Shown: positions 45,839 through 55,341, numbered from the stretch's first letter. The stretch: 64,000 nucleotides of DNA from an uncultured Marinobacter sp. (GCF_947488835.1 NZ_CANLBK010000001.1:1116001-1180000); one strand, 5' to 3'. Numbers and translations: made by a program. Notes: generated by a model from the sequence alone, not told the origin.

Positions 45839-46624
45839 CTAACCGTGCTCCCTGCCCTCTTTCGCCAGCTGTTTTCTAACTGAAGCGGCGAATTCAGCCA
45901 TAAAGGCAGCGAAGATACCCAGCATGCCACCTTGCAATATCGCCAAAGCGATGATAAGACTTCGCTTTGGGGCAGTGCTTTGGGCACTTTGTCGGCTGAT
46001 GACAAGCACCTCAACGCCTTGGAAACTTTTGAGCTTACCTTCAAGCTTTGACTGCCGCTCTATTGCACCCGCAATCGCTTCACCCGTGCCCGGCTGCCCT
46101 CTCAAGGCTTCAACGGCGCTGTCCAAAGAGGCCACTTGGCGCTCCAGACTCTGCTGCTCTTTCTTGACCAGGGTCGCCTGATACGCTTCCACACCGGCAA
46201 TCAGCGCACTGTGCGCTGCGGTGACAGCTTTGCTCGCCGATTTCGAAGCGGTGGTGGTGAACCGGATGAGGCCGGTACTGTCGGGGTTGCTGAATGAAAC
46301 CTTAAATGGCAGCTCTTTATCATGCTCTGCACGGTAAGCTACTTGCACTTCCGGCAACCAACGGCTTTCCAGTGTTGCGATGGTAGTTTCTGGTGACTGA
46401 AAAAACGTTTCGCTATCTTTTTGAGCGATTTGAATAAGACTGACATGCTCGTACTCATTCGGCGCTAGTAGTGCATACGCAAAGCCTGCGAGCAAAGTAG
46501 AGACTAAAACCGCGTAAAACACCCGGCGGCGGCGAATGAAGGTTGCAACAAGGTCAACCAAGCTGACTTCATCAGAGTATTCTTGCCGCTGGTCGTCCGG
46601 AGTGCGGTGCTGTATATCGCTCAT
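45839..46624 (-). CDS. wzz: Wzz-like chain-length regulator, copy 2
   Basis: The 261-residue protein has an N-terminal helix (VFYAVLVSTLLAGFAYALLA), a shorter periplasmic region, and a C-terminal helix with the motif TAPKRSLIIALAILQGGMLGIF, which is close to that of the Wzz at 40639. ATG at 46624 is chosen because it opens the family N-terminus (EVSLVDLVATFIRRRR). It lies between rfaH and the wzi promoter region, outside the predicted ops-controlled transcript. Confidence 0.86.
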   Translation of the reverse strand: MSDIQHRTPDDQRQEYSDEVSLVDLVATFIRRRRVFYAVLVSTLLAGFAYALLAPNEYEHVSLIQIAQKDSETFFQSPETTIATLESRWLPEVQVAYRAEHDKELPFKVSFSNPDSTGLIRFTTTASKSASKAVTAAHSALIAGVEAYQATLVKKEQQSLERQVASLDSAVEALRGQPGTGEAIAGAIERQSKLEGKLKSFQGVEVLVISRQSAQSTAPKRSLIIALAILQGGMLGIFAAFMAEFAASVRKQLAKEGREHG

Positions 46625-46762
46625 TGAGTTTCGATCCAGAGTGTGTTGCCTGAAACGGAGCAGAACGCGGCACTTAGCCCAACTACGTTTGATTTTGATA
46701 GGGCCCCACACTCTACAGGTTGCGGCGGATATTTTCCGTTACCGGGTGTTAAGGCTTCGGGG

Positions 46763-47242
46763 TTACAACCTTATCGTAGAAACCGGCACCCTCACCCTCT
46801 GCTGCTTCTGCATAAAGCTGATCAGCACAATAGCCCGCTCTTCGCCATCATACGCCTGAAAAACCGCATTAATACCTTCAAACGGCCCTTCGCTCAACTG
46901 AACCGCTTCTCCACACTTTAGCCCACCCTGCTGAACAACGGAGCCCAGGCTATCTTTGATGTGCTGTATCACGCCGTCCGCGATAGCGGCAGGTTTGTTA
47001 GCAAAACTCACAATTCGCAACACCCCACGGGTGGATCGCAGTTTTGCCCAGGCAGGGTCTGTTTGCTCCAGATTTATAAACAGGTAGCCGGGAAACAACG
47101 GCTCCAGTTTTTGGGTACGCTTTCCGGCTTTGATTTTCTCTACCTGTACTTTCGGGTAGAAGCAGGCAATATCCTGATTTTGCAGGTGCGCCAGTGCCCG
47201 ATCGCCTTGTGCAGGCTTGTGTTGAAGTGCGTACCAAGTCAT
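46763..47242 (-). CDS. rfaH: Transcription antiterminator RfaH
   Basis: RfaH is a NusG paralogue that joins RNA polymerase at ops sites and suppresses Rho-dependent polarity in long surface-polysaccharide operons. The 159 residues (E. coli 162) begin with WYALQHKPAQGDRALAHLQN, have the NGN-domain FPGYLFINLEQTDPAW, and the C-terminal domain VQLSEGPFEGINAVF. It overlaps cysQ by four bases. Its expected target is the ops element in wzi. Confidence 0.94.
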   Translation of the reverse strand: MTWYALQHKPAQGDRALAHLQNQDIACFYPKVQVEKIKAGKRTQKLEPLFPGYLFINLEQTDPAWAKLRSTRGVLRIVSFANKPAAIADGVIQHIKDSLGSVVQQGGLKCGEAVQLSEGPFEGINAVFQAYDGEERAIVLISFMQKQQRVRVPVSTIRL

Positions 47243-48024
47243 GGGCGCGGAATATACCAGCTTCCCGCCGCAATGAAATACGGGTTAAGCACATCCTCCT
47301 TGCCATACCACACAGGCTTGCCGTCTAGGGTGTTCACACAGCCTCCTGCGGCGACGAGTACTGCATGGGCTGCAGCCGTGTCCCACTCGCTAGTAGGCCC
47401 CATACGTGGGTAGAGATCTGCATGGCCTTCGGCAATCCGGCAAAACTTGAGGGAGCTGCCCGCCTGAAGTGTTTTGTGGGGGCCAAGCGCTCTTATGAAA
47501 TCGCGAGTCTCATCATTCATGTGGTTTTTGCTGGCGACGACCCGAATGGTATCTGGCAACTCTGCCACTCTGATGCGATGTTCCCGGCCTGTTCGGTCAC
47601 GCTTATAAGCGCCCTCACCCTTTATTCCCCAAAACGCCTCGTTTAATGCTGGGGCAGTAACAACACCCATTACCGGTTTTCCATCTTCAATCAGGGCGAT
47701 ATTCACGGTGAATTCCCCGGTACGCTGGGTGAACTCTTTGGTGCCATCAATGGGGTCGACCAGCCAGAAGCGCCGCCACTGCTTGCGCTCCTCCCAAGGA
47801 GCCTGGGCACCCTCTTCCGAGAGAACAGGAATGTCCTGACTGATGTTACGCAAGCCCTTTACGATGATTTCATGGCTGGCCACATCCGCGGCGGTGATGG
47901 GCGATTCGTCTTCCTTATAGCTCACTTTGAAATCAGACTGATATATGTGGAGCACTCTCGTGCTGGCCTCATCAGCCACCCTGATCACTTCCGGGAGTAT
48001 TGAGCTGTATTCCATAGCCGGCAT
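47239..48024 (-). CDS. cysQ: 3'(2'),5'-bisphosphate nucleotidase
   Basis: CysQ hydrolyses PAP, the by-product of PAPS-dependent reactions, to AMP and phosphate. The 261-residue inositol-monophosphatase-fold protein has the metal site VDPIDGTKEF, the upstream LSEEG, and the second signature in GPTSEWDTAAAHAVL. A second in-frame ATG occurs at 48015. It is coupled to rfaH. If the sulfotransferase-like protein in the locus is active, CysQ would remove its PAP. Confidence 0.93.
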   Translation of the reverse strand: MPAMEYSSILPEVIRVADEASTRVLHIYQSDFKVSYKEDESPITAADVASHEIIVKGLRNISQDIPVLSEEGAQAPWEERKQWRRFWLVDPIDGTKEFTQRTGEFTVNIALIEDGKPVMGVVTAPALNEAFWGIKGEGAYKRDRTGREHRIRVAELPDTIRVVASKNHMNDETRDFIRALGPHKTLQAGSSLKFCRIAEGHADLYPRMGPTSEWDTAAAHAVLVAAGGCVNTLDGKPVWYGKEDVLNPYFIAAGSWYIPRP

Positions 48025-48155
48025 CCTGCTTCGCTAATAATCATGCGGTATGGGCGAATAGTATCAAATATTGGCCGCCGGCCGTATCCGGGCTTTTCTG
48101 TACGCGCGCTTTCAGGCAATCTGAGGCACCCCGACATGCTTGAAGAGGTAGAGAT

Positions 48156-50348
48156 TTGAGGTTAACCGCGCTCTTTTTTGGCTTTATCTTGCTGTTTACT
48201 GCTGTGGGCGCGGCCCAGGCACAACCCTTCACGCTCCCGGGCATTCCCGGGTTCTCGGGGCAGCCAGATAAAGAAGAAGCCTCAGCTGAAGAACTTGAAG
48301 CCTCTATTGAGGTAGCCATTCAGGCTCTGGAAGACGACGAGAGCCGAAAGGCACTGGTGGAACAACTCAAAGTCATCCAGCAGGGATTGCAGGCCGAATC
48401 TTCGCAAGCGGGGAGTAGAACCTCTGGTGGGGAGGGTTTGTTAGGCGCTCTTGCTGTGTTTTTTGATGATGCAACCAACGCTGACAGCACAGCAGAAACT
48501 CCGCTCTCCATCTGGAAAACACACTTTCGTAATGCCTACAGCGCAGCAAAAAAACTACTGACCGGTGCTTCTTACCGCGTTCTAGCAGAAATCACCGCCG
48601 GCCTCATCGCATGGATGGCCGCGCTGTGGGGCCTGTCACGCCTGGTTAGCATGTTTTTCTCGTGGCGCGAATGGCCGCTCCAAATGCCAAGGCATCCCAG
48701 GCCCTGGATGCTGATCGCCCATTTTTTAAGGCGCATCTTACCCTGGCTACTCACCTTTACCGCGCTGCTGGCTGGACTGCCCACATTCGGCATGTCGGAT
48801 GACGCCCAAACCACCATACTTATTCTGGCCTATGCAGGCTTGAGTGCCCGCGGGCTGACCTCACTTTTCGATGTGATGATTTCCATTTTTTCCAGTGGCC
48901 ACCGCCTTGCAGCCGTTATGATTCTACGCCGACGAATGCTTTTACCGCTGTTTATCATCGGCGTGCTGTTTGCCCTGGAAGATGCGTTAAGTACAACCGA
49001 GCTGACCGACCAACTCGGGAGAGAGCTCGCCAGTGCACTGGCGCTGGTATTCAGCGTTATTGCCGCACTGCTCAGCTTCTTCCTGATTGTTCGAAACCGC
49101 AGGCCGGTCACCCATCTGATTCGAAACCGACCGTACAAACAACGTAAAGACCAAGGCGTAGGGCGTGAAGTCACTGCTCTGCTCGCCAGGCTTTGGCACA
49201 TACCTATGCTGGTAGCCATCAGCGCCTCGGTAGTCGCGGTGTTTGTGAATGGCGGGGAGGCGGATGCTGCCTTGGGCAAAGCCATGATCTGCGCCTTGCT
49301 ACTGGCACTGACGCTTGCTCTGCAAGGACTGATCGGTATTCAAGAAAACCGACCCAAGCACCAAGCCCTGAGTACCTTTAGCCGCAGACTGGTGCGTTTT
49401 GGCTACAACCTGATTCAGGCGGCTGCCTGGCTGTTATTCTTCGAGCTAATCCTGCAGATCTGGGGGCTGTCTTTGTTCAGTCTTGGGGGTAAACCATCGG
49501 TGAGCACGGGCGTGGCTGGGAGCTTGCTGGGCGTGACCTTTATTCTGCTTGCGGCAAAGCTGACCTGGATTTTCGTAGACGAGCTACTCGAAAGAGCCAT
49601 GCGCGGAGGCGACCGCAACAAACGCATCAACCCGGCCAGAGCCCAGACCATCCTCCCTATTGCCCGGAATACCCTGCTGATCACCATTCTGGTCATCACT
49701 ACCTTGGTGAGCCTCTCCACTCTGGGCGTTGATGTAACCCCCCTGCTCGCCGGTGCCGGTATCATCGGCCTTGCCGTCGGCTTTGGTGCACAAACACTGG
49801 TTCAGGATTTGATTACCGGCCTGTTTATTGTGGTTGAGGATTCCATGTCAGTTGGGGATTTTGTGCAGATCAACGGCTTCATGGGAACGGTAGAGGGATT
49901 CAACTTGCGCACCGTGCGCCTGCGAGACCTTGAAGGGGTTGTGCACCACATTACCTTCAGCAAAATCAGCTCCATTCACAACATGTCACGGCAGTTTGGA
50001 ATCGCGCTGCTCAAAATCCGCATCCCCAGGGAACTGCCTATTGATGATGCAATTCTACTGATGACAGAAACCGCTGAGGAACTTCGCACACTGCCGGATA
50101 TGCGCTGGCTGATTTGGTCGCCTCTTGAGATGCAGGGGATTCATTCTTTTGAGGAAGGTTGTCCGGTGCTAAGGATGCGAATGCGGACCAAGCCGGAGTA
50201 CCAGTGGGATGTTTCACGGGCGTTTAATCTGCTGCTGAAGCGCAAGATGGAAGAGCGGTATATTGATGTTGCTGCGCCTAGGATTAGTGTGCAGATGGAG
50301 GGGGAAGGGCTCGAGGTCACCGGTGACAGAGGGACTAGAGCCGGGTAG
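48156..50348 (+). CDS. MscS-family mechanosensitive channel with periplasmic domain
   Basis: The 730-residue protein has a signal peptide (LFFGFILLFTAVGAAQAQ), an acidic periplasmic helical region to about residue 115, about ten membrane helices, and a C-terminal MscS pore domain. The pore helix is clear (LLAGAGIIGLAVGFGAQTLV, then FIVVEDSMSVGDFVQING). The size suggests the larger YbdG/YnaI/MscM-like group. The start is TTG at 48156: GAGG lies eight bases upstream and the signal peptide follows directly. It protects the cell during hypo-osmotic shock. Confidence 0.92.
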   Translation: MRLTALFFGFILLFTAVGAAQAQPFTLPGIPGFSGQPDKEEASAEELEASIEVAIQALEDDESRKALVEQLKVIQQGLQAESSQAGSRTSGGEGLLGALAVFFDDATNADSTAETPLSIWKTHFRNAYSAAKKLLTGASYRVLAEITAGLIAWMAALWGLSRLVSMFFSWREWPLQMPRHPRPWMLIAHFLRRILPWLLTFTALLAGLPTFGMSDDAQTTILILAYAGLSARGLTSLFDVMISIFSSGHRLAAVMILRRRMLLPLFIIGVLFALEDALSTTELTDQLGRELASALALVFSVIAALLSFFLIVRNRRPVTHLIRNRPYKQRKDQGVGREVTALLARLWHIPMLVAISASVVAVFVNGGEADAALGKAMICALLLALTLALQGLIGIQENRPKHQALSTFSRRLVRFGYNLIQAAAWLLFFELILQIWGLSLFSLGGKPSVSTGVAGSLLGVTFILLAAKLTWIFVDELLERAMRGGDRNKRINPARAQTILPIARNTLLITILVITTLVSLSTLGVDVTPLLAGAGIIGLAVGFGAQTLVQDLITGLFIVVEDSMSVGDFVQINGFMGTVEGFNLRTVRLRDLEGVVHHITFSKISSIHNMSRQFGIALLKIRIPRELPIDDAILLMTETAEELRTLPDMRWLIWSPLEMQGIHSFEEGCPVLRMRMRTKPEYQWDVSRAFNLLLKRKMEERYIDVAAPRISVQMEGEGLEVTGDRGTRAG

Positions 50349-50366
50349 TGCCTCGCTCCGAATTAA

Positions 50367-50394
50367 TGCTAGTGTTGGTAAATCAACACTAGCA
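50367..50394 (+). terminator. Hairpin after mscS, possible terminator
   Basis: A perfect 11-base inverted repeat (TGCTAGTGTTG / CAACACTAGCA) lies 18 bases after the stop but is followed only by GTTT. No gene is visible from here to 50598. Confidence 0.5.
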
Positions 50395-50598
50395 GTTTCG
50401 TGACTTGGTAGAAAAAGCCTAACCGAAAAACAGCCCAAGCTGCCGCCCGCGCTTAACCTTGAGCCCTACTTAAAAGTCGGGCTGCAATCTACCACAGGGC
50501 TTTAATTATGCGTGAGCGTCCAATCTCATTGCATAAACTGACCAGCGCGAAACTTGGGCAGAGCCAAGGCTTACCGGACCAATTCCAAGAAATGGCGC

Positions 50599-51048
50599 TC
50601 AAATAACACTACATCCATTTGGAGTATAAGCTTCAGCCCAGCGCACAGATACACTCCTATCAATGACGCATTGCCATATTCCAGTAGCGCTGCGCTCCAT
50701 TCGAAGAACGACACCAGCGATATCAGGATGGGAATTACCGCCTATGGTCACCTGAATGTGACCAGTTCCGTCAGAGTTAGCCGCTCCGACATTGCCTAGC
50801 CCATTAACAACAAGGTTTGAGGGCACATACCCCAAATCTGTATCAGTAACCGGCCCAGCGTTGCTAATCTGCACCTCAAATGCTGCCTTATAGTTCGCAA
50901 GTTCTCCAACTGCACGGTTTAGCTGGGATTTAACGACGTAACTTTGATATAGCGGAATAGCCATGGCCGCCAGAATCCCTACGATTGCCACGGCTATCAT
51001 TAGTTCAATCAGAGTAAAACCTTTCGCATGCATTTTCATAAACTTCAT
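50599..51048 (-). CDS. Type IV pilin, second copy
   Basis: The 149-residue type IVa pilin has a class III leader (MKFMKMHAKG) cut before [20 protein letters not shown], with the conserved Glu5. Two Cys near the C-terminus (WQCVIDR and NGCSVI) would form the D-loop disulfide. It lacks a C-terminal serine. It lies 50 bases after the ligase-like gene and may be co-transcribed with it. It could be an alternative major pilin or a minor subunit. Confidence 0.92.
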   Translation of the reverse strand: MKFMKMHAKGFTLIELMIAVAIVGILAAMAIPLYQSYVVKSQLNRAVGELANYKAAFEVQISNAGPVTDTDLGYVPSNLVVNGLGNVGAANSDGTGHIQVTIGGNSHPDIAGVVLRMERSATGIWQCVIDRSVSVRWAEAYTPNGCSVI

Positions 51049-51098
51049 TACCCAATGATTTTGCTTAACACATTAGATAGATGCAAAAATGCTGCCAT

Positions 51099-52637
51099 CT
51101 AGCGCGGGGCATTTGAATCTGGAGCTCGCGGGAAGTTGCCATGAAACCAGAATCGCGGATTCATCCCGTCAGAAATTTTGTCGTGGTAAAACGCCTCATC
51201 CTCCACCATTGCCTGGTGATAACTCACGACCTGTCCAAACCAAACCAGACACAACAACAGGAGCGCCGTAACGGCAGCTGCAACCAAAGATTTGTGAAAG
51301 CCCCTCGTTTTAATAACCAAAGACTGAGACTTCTGACCGGCCGATGGTTCAATCAAAGCCCAAAAAATGATGAGCACAGGCAAACCAACCAACATAGAAG
51401 CTGGCGCAATCAAGACCGCAGAAACACCAGCATGCAGTGAAGCGGCTGCGACGGAAGCAGTAAACGGGATGACGAGATTGGAGGCAGCACCGTTAGCATA
51501 AAACAGCTTTTTCCGAGTAACTACCAAACGCTTCGATACCTGAAGAAACACCCCTACAAGCACCACCAACAATATCCAGCCATACTCGGCAGCCCACATA
51601 AGATAAATGTTATGGGGGTGCCCGAATTTAGGAGAACTCTTGTAGGCTTCCGTGAAAATCTCATGCGTTAACCACGACTGAGGCCCCATGCCAAAGGGGA
51701 AGTTCTCTTCGCTCATGCGCCAGGCTTCCTGGAAAAGCGGCATTCGCCCCGAGCTATCAACGTTAAAACTAACTTCAGTCGAAGCGTCGATAAGAAGAGA
51801 TGGGATAAGAAGCGATAACAGGAGCCAAAAAGCAACTCCGAGAGCAATATGGCTCGATAGAGATTTTAACCAAGCCCGGCCATGTTTACCAAACAGTATG
51901 AGCACGCAAATTGCTCCGAAGGCGACGCTAACGGCAGTACCTCTTGCAGATGAAAGAAATAAAATCCACCACCAGAGCCCGGCACCCGTAAATATAATTA
52001 ATCGCCACAGCCTATGCTTGCGTAGTGACACAGCCATCGCGGCCGCAGGCAATAACGGTAACAACCATGTCGCGACATGACTCCAGTAGCGAATATTTAC
52101 AAACCCCCATGGAATATATTCTCTCAAGCGTTCAACACCATCAACTATTGCAAAGAGATAGACATTGATTGTCATCATTCCGTAGAAAAAACACACCAGC
52201 CCAATCACGATAAGGAAGGCCGTAGCGGACCGATCAATCATGAAACTATCAGCCAAAAAACGGCCAACGATCGCGACAGATAAAAAGAAAAGCGCGTAAA
52301 AACCCGGCTCAATCCATACAAACTCTGAGGCGGAAAATGGCACGCTCAGAAAGACAAACGAAAGTGAAAATAAAACGAGAGACCAGCTTTTCACCAAAAG
52401 CTCGAAAATTCTGCCCGATGAGAAATAAACCGCAGCGCCGAAAAAAGTCATCATAATGATGACACCACAGAGAAAAAATCGTTGATCAGCATACCCGCCA
52501 AGAGCTGGCGAAAATAAATCCACAAACACTGCAAACACCGGAGCAACGACGAGCAAAAAAAGAATAGTCAAATTGACAGACCTATCAAGCCTTGTCAGCG
52601 ATGCTATACGTTGGAGTGAAGCCTGATCGTTTGACAT
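51099..52637 (-). CDS. O-antigen ligase-like membrane protein, probable pilin O-oligosaccharyltransferase (TfpO type)
   Basis: The 512-residue protein has about twelve membrane helices and the Wzy_C/WaaL signature loop near residue 340, with PKFGHPHNIYLMWAAEYG containing the conserved H-x-H-N. Such proteins move lipid-linked glycans to lipid A or to pilin. Its place between two pilin genes, directly after pilA, is the tfpO arrangement of P. aeruginosa 1244. The polysaccharide locus in the same window could supply its donor. A WaaL role cannot be excluded. Confidence 0.78.
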   Translation of the reverse strand: MSNDQASLQRIASLTRLDRSVNLTILFLLVVAPVFAVFVDLFSPALGGYADQRFFLCGVIIMMTFFGAAVYFSSGRIFELLVKSWSLVLFSLSFVFLSVPFSASEFVWIEPGFYALFFLSVAIVGRFLADSFMIDRSATAFLIVIGLVCFFYGMMTINVYLFAIVDGVERLREYIPWGFVNIRYWSHVATWLLPLLPAAAMAVSLRKHRLWRLIIFTGAGLWWWILFLSSARGTAVSVAFGAICVLILFGKHGRAWLKSLSSHIALGVAFWLLLSLLIPSLLIDASTEVSFNVDSSGRMPLFQEAWRMSEENFPFGMGPQSWLTHEIFTEAYKSSPKFGHPHNIYLMWAAEYGWILLVVLVGVFLQVSKRLVVTRKKLFYANGAASNLVIPFTASVAAASLHAGVSAVLIAPASMLVGLPVLIIFWALIEPSAGQKSQSLVIKTRGFHKSLVAAAVTALLLLCLVWFGQVVSYHQAMVEDEAFYHDKISDGMNPRFWFHGNFPRAPDSNAPR

Positions 52638-52678
52638 ATAAAACGCCTGAAGATTTTAATCTCTAGACAATTAAGGCA

Positions 52679-52710
52679 CAAAAAAACCCTTGCGGTTAGG
52701 CAAGGGTTTT
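52679..52710 (-). terminator. Terminator after pilA
   Basis: An 11-base stem (AAAACCCTTGC / GCAAGGGTTTT) with a six-base loop is followed on the minus strand by a run of T. It lies between pilA and the ligase-like gene, so the latter would get only read-through from the pilA promoter. Confidence 0.88.
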
Positions 52711-52747
52711 CTCGTTTATGCAATTTTTAGCTTTCGACTCTCACAAA

Positions 52748-53236
52748 TTAAGAGTGCGGGCAAGCTGATGGAGCGTAGCTGTCCTTCCAGCCTTGAGCAG
52801 CCGTTCCGCCGCTCAAACCACAAGTCCAGATGCCGTCCGCAGAACGGCTCAACGTAGCAGTTACACCACTTACGTTCGCTCCCGCATCACCACCGAGGGT
52901 TCCAGCAACGGTCGGCTGAGATGGAGTAGTAGTAACGACAGTAATTTGAGCTTTACCAGTACCGGAAAGCATGTTGGACTCAGTCCAGCCGAGATCTTCC
53001 TCACCCGCAGCCGGGCTTGCTTTAGAAACAATAGTTCTACCTTGAAGAATAGCTGCCTCAGCTGCTGTTCTGAGTGCGTTAATCTCAGAGTAAGCACGGG
53101 TTACCTGACTGCGAGCCGTGTAGTCCTGGTACTGAGGAATAGCGATCGCCGCCAAAATACCAATGATCGCCACAACGATCATCAGTTCGATCAAGGTAAA
53201 ACCTTTCTGAGCGTGATTAATTTGAATATTCTTCAT
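52748..53236 (-). CDS. pilA: Type IV major pilin
   Basis: The 162-residue prepilin has leader [12 protein letters not shown] and the mature N-terminus [20 protein letters not shown], with Glu5. The C-terminal disulfide loop runs from WTCGLSGG to SACPHS, and the last residue is serine. The end YAPSACPHS closely resembles that of P. aeruginosa group I pilins (YAPANCPKS, from memory), whose terminal serine is glycosylated by TfpO. A sigma54 site lies upstream and a terminator downstream. It is divergent from pilB, as in Pseudomonas. Confidence 0.95.
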   Translation of the reverse strand: MKNIQINHAQKGFTLIELMIVVAIIGILAAIAIPQYQDYTARSQVTRAYSEINALRTAAEAAILQGRTIVSKASPAAGEEDLGWTESNMLSGTGKAQITVVTTTPSQPTVAGTLGGDAGANVSGVTATLSRSADGIWTCGLSGGTAAQGWKDSYAPSACPHS

Positions 53237-53623
53237 ATTCGACCTCTGTGTTGTCGTTTTGTTAACTCATTTTGGCCCGGGGCCGGTGGAGCTTTGCCCC
53301 GCAACCGGTTTTGGTGAGCCTACTCAACAACAAGCACCTTCCATGCCAAAAAAAGACTCCAAGCTGCGACCTCATTCGAATCAGTGGGTTGCAATTCGGC
53401 GCGCAACCATATGCTACACACCTCTCGACAACACGAAGGCCGCCCGCCGTCACTCACTGACAAAGTTTGTCACCCTCAATGAGCACTTCCTATTACCGCC
53501 ACTGGGAAGACGTCTCCGATTCAGTTACACCCACACCTTTCCAAACCCACACCAGCCATCTAAACTCTCCGCAATCAGGAAATATCTTTTTCAACCACTT
53601 AGGCAGCACTCTCTAATTCGTTT
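53237..53623. other. Divergent pilA-pilB intergenic region
   Basis: These 387 bases hold the sigma54 site for pilA at 53333-53348. Short open frames here have no family features. No strong promoter for pilB was recognised. Confidence 0.6.
53333..53348 (-). promoter_or_regulatory. Sigma54 promoter for pilA
   Basis: On the minus strand TGGCATGGAAGGTGCT keeps GG-N10-GC and differs from the consensus TGGCACG-N4-TTGCT at two positions. It lies about 97 bases before the pilA ATG, the usual place for PilR-activated pilA promoters. Confidence 0.72.
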
Positions 53624-55339
53624 ATGGCTACTAACAAAAGCAACATCACCCTAACAGGACTGGCCCGGCGCTTTGTGGAAGACGGTCTTCTTGATGAAGC
53701 AACCGCCAAAGATGCCTTTGTACAGGCGTCCCAAAACCGCATTCCATTAATCACCTACCTCACCCAAAACAAACTGGCGGATAGCGCCAAGCTAGCGTTC
53801 TCAGCCGCCATGGAATTTGGAGTGTCAGTTCTTGACCTCTCATCCTTTCTCCCGGAGATGATGCCGGAAGGCGTGGTTGATGAGAAACTGGTGCGCAAAC
53901 ACAACGCCCTGCCTCTTTATAAACGCGGAAATCGTCTTTTTATCGCGGTATCAGACCCCACCAATATCCAGGCACTGGACGAAATCAAGTTCAATACTGG
54001 CCTGAGCACGGATGCAATCTTGGTAGATGACGCAAAGCTGCGCGATGCTATCGATAAGTATTTGGACTCCCAAGACACATCTATGGGAAATCTGGACGAT
54101 GCAGATCTTGAGGGCGTGGAAACCGAAGGCGGCGAGCAGGAAGATGATGGGGCTGTATCTGCCAGCGATGTGGATGACGCCCCCATCGTCAAGTATGTGA
54201 ACAAAATGTTGCTGGACGCCATCCGTGGAGGCGCATCCGATGTTCACTTTGAACCTTATGAAAAGACCTACCGCGTGCGCTATAGAACAGACGGCATTTT
54301 GAAGGAGATGTCTCGCCCATCTATCAAGTTGGCACCCAAAATTTCGGCTCGTGTGAAGATCATGGCGCAACTGGATATTTCAGAGCGACGCGTTCCCCAA
54401 GATGGCCGCATCAAGATGAAGCTTTCCAAAACCAAAGCGATCGATTTTCGGGTAAACACCCTGCCGACGCTCTGGGGCGAAAAGATTGTATTGCGAATCC
54501 TGGACCCCAGCCAGGCGAAGCTTGGCATTGATGTACTTGGGTACGAGGAAGATCAGAAGCAACTGTTTATGGATGCGCTGTCTCAGCCGCAAGGGATGAT
54601 TCTGGTTACGGGGCCAACCGGTTCTGGTAAAACTGTATCGCTTTACACTGGCCTGAACATCCTCAACACGCCCGATATCAATATTTCCACGGCTGAGGAT
54701 CCCGCCGAAATCAACTTGGAAGGGATCAACCAGGTAAACGTAAACACCCGAGTCGGGCTGGGCTTTGCTGAGGCACTGCGTGCATTCCTGCGGCAGGACC
54801 CCGATGTAATCATGGTGGGCGAGATCCGAGATCTTGAGACCGCCAATATTGCGATCAAAGCCGCGCAAACCGGGCACTTGGTCCTTTCTACCCTTCACAC
54901 TAACAGTGCTGCAGAAACCCTCACCCGTATGATGAACATGGGCGTACCCGCATTTAACATTGCAACGTCTGTCAGTTTGATAATCGCCCAACGGCTTGGC
55001 CGACGACTTTGTAGCGCCTGTAAACAGCCTGGCGAGGTTCCTAAAGACCTACTTTTGGCCGAAGGGTTCACAGAGGAACAAATTGATACAGGCTTCACGT
55101 TGTACCACCCCAAGGGCTGTGATAAATGCAGTGGTGGTTATAAAGGCCGCGTCGGTATTTATGAGGTGGTTAAGGTTACAGAGAGGCTGGCCAGCATGAT
55201 TATGGAAGAGGCCAGCTCCATTAAAATTGCAAAGCAGGCAGAGGCTGAGGGCTTCCGGAACTTGCGCCAGTCAGCACTTAGAAAAGTGATTGAGGGCGTA
55301 ACGAGTCTAGAGGAAGCCAACCGCGTGACGAAGGATTAA
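53624..55339 (+). CDS. pilB: Type IV pilus assembly ATPase PilB
   Basis: PilB drives pilus extension. The 571 residues have an N-terminal MshEN-type domain, then the ATPase core with Walker A (GPTGSGKTVSLY near 329), the Asp box, Walker B (DPDVIMVGEIRDLETA) and the His box (TGHLVLSTLHTNSAAE). A tetracysteine zinc site (CSACKQPGE ... CDKCSGGYKG) is present. Two bases separate it from pilC. Confidence 0.97.
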   Translation: MATNKSNITLTGLARRFVEDGLLDEATAKDAFVQASQNRIPLITYLTQNKLADSAKLAFSAAMEFGVSVLDLSSFLPEMMPEGVVDEKLVRKHNALPLYKRGNRLFIAVSDPTNIQALDEIKFNTGLSTDAILVDDAKLRDAIDKYLDSQDTSMGNLDDADLEGVETEGGEQEDDGAVSASDVDDAPIVKYVNKMLLDAIRGGASDVHFEPYEKTYRVRYRTDGILKEMSRPSIKLAPKISARVKIMAQLDISERRVPQDGRIKMKLSKTKAIDFRVNTLPTLWGEKIVLRILDPSQAKLGIDVLGYEEDQKQLFMDALSQPQGMILVTGPTGSGKTVSLYTGLNILNTPDINISTAEDPAEINLEGINQVNVNTRVGLGFAEALRAFLRQDPDVIMVGEIRDLETANIAIKAAQTGHLVLSTLHTNSAAETLTRMMNMGVPAFNIATSVSLIIAQRLGRRLCSACKQPGEVPKDLLLAEGFTEEQIDTGFTLYHPKGCDKCSGGYKGRVGIYEVVKVTERLASMIMEEASSIKIAKQAEAEGFRNLRQSALRKVIEGVTSLEEANRVTKD

Positions 55340-55341
55340 GC

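Noticed and set aside
50399-50598. tRNA or small RNA gene between mscS and the second pilin
   Set aside because: No cloverleaf or T-loop sequence was found; there is only an imperfect hairpin near 50461-50484.
53259-53654. 131-codon plus-strand frame upstream of pilB
   Set aside because: It lies over the pilA sigma54 promoter, has no family feature, and overlaps the pilB start in another frame.
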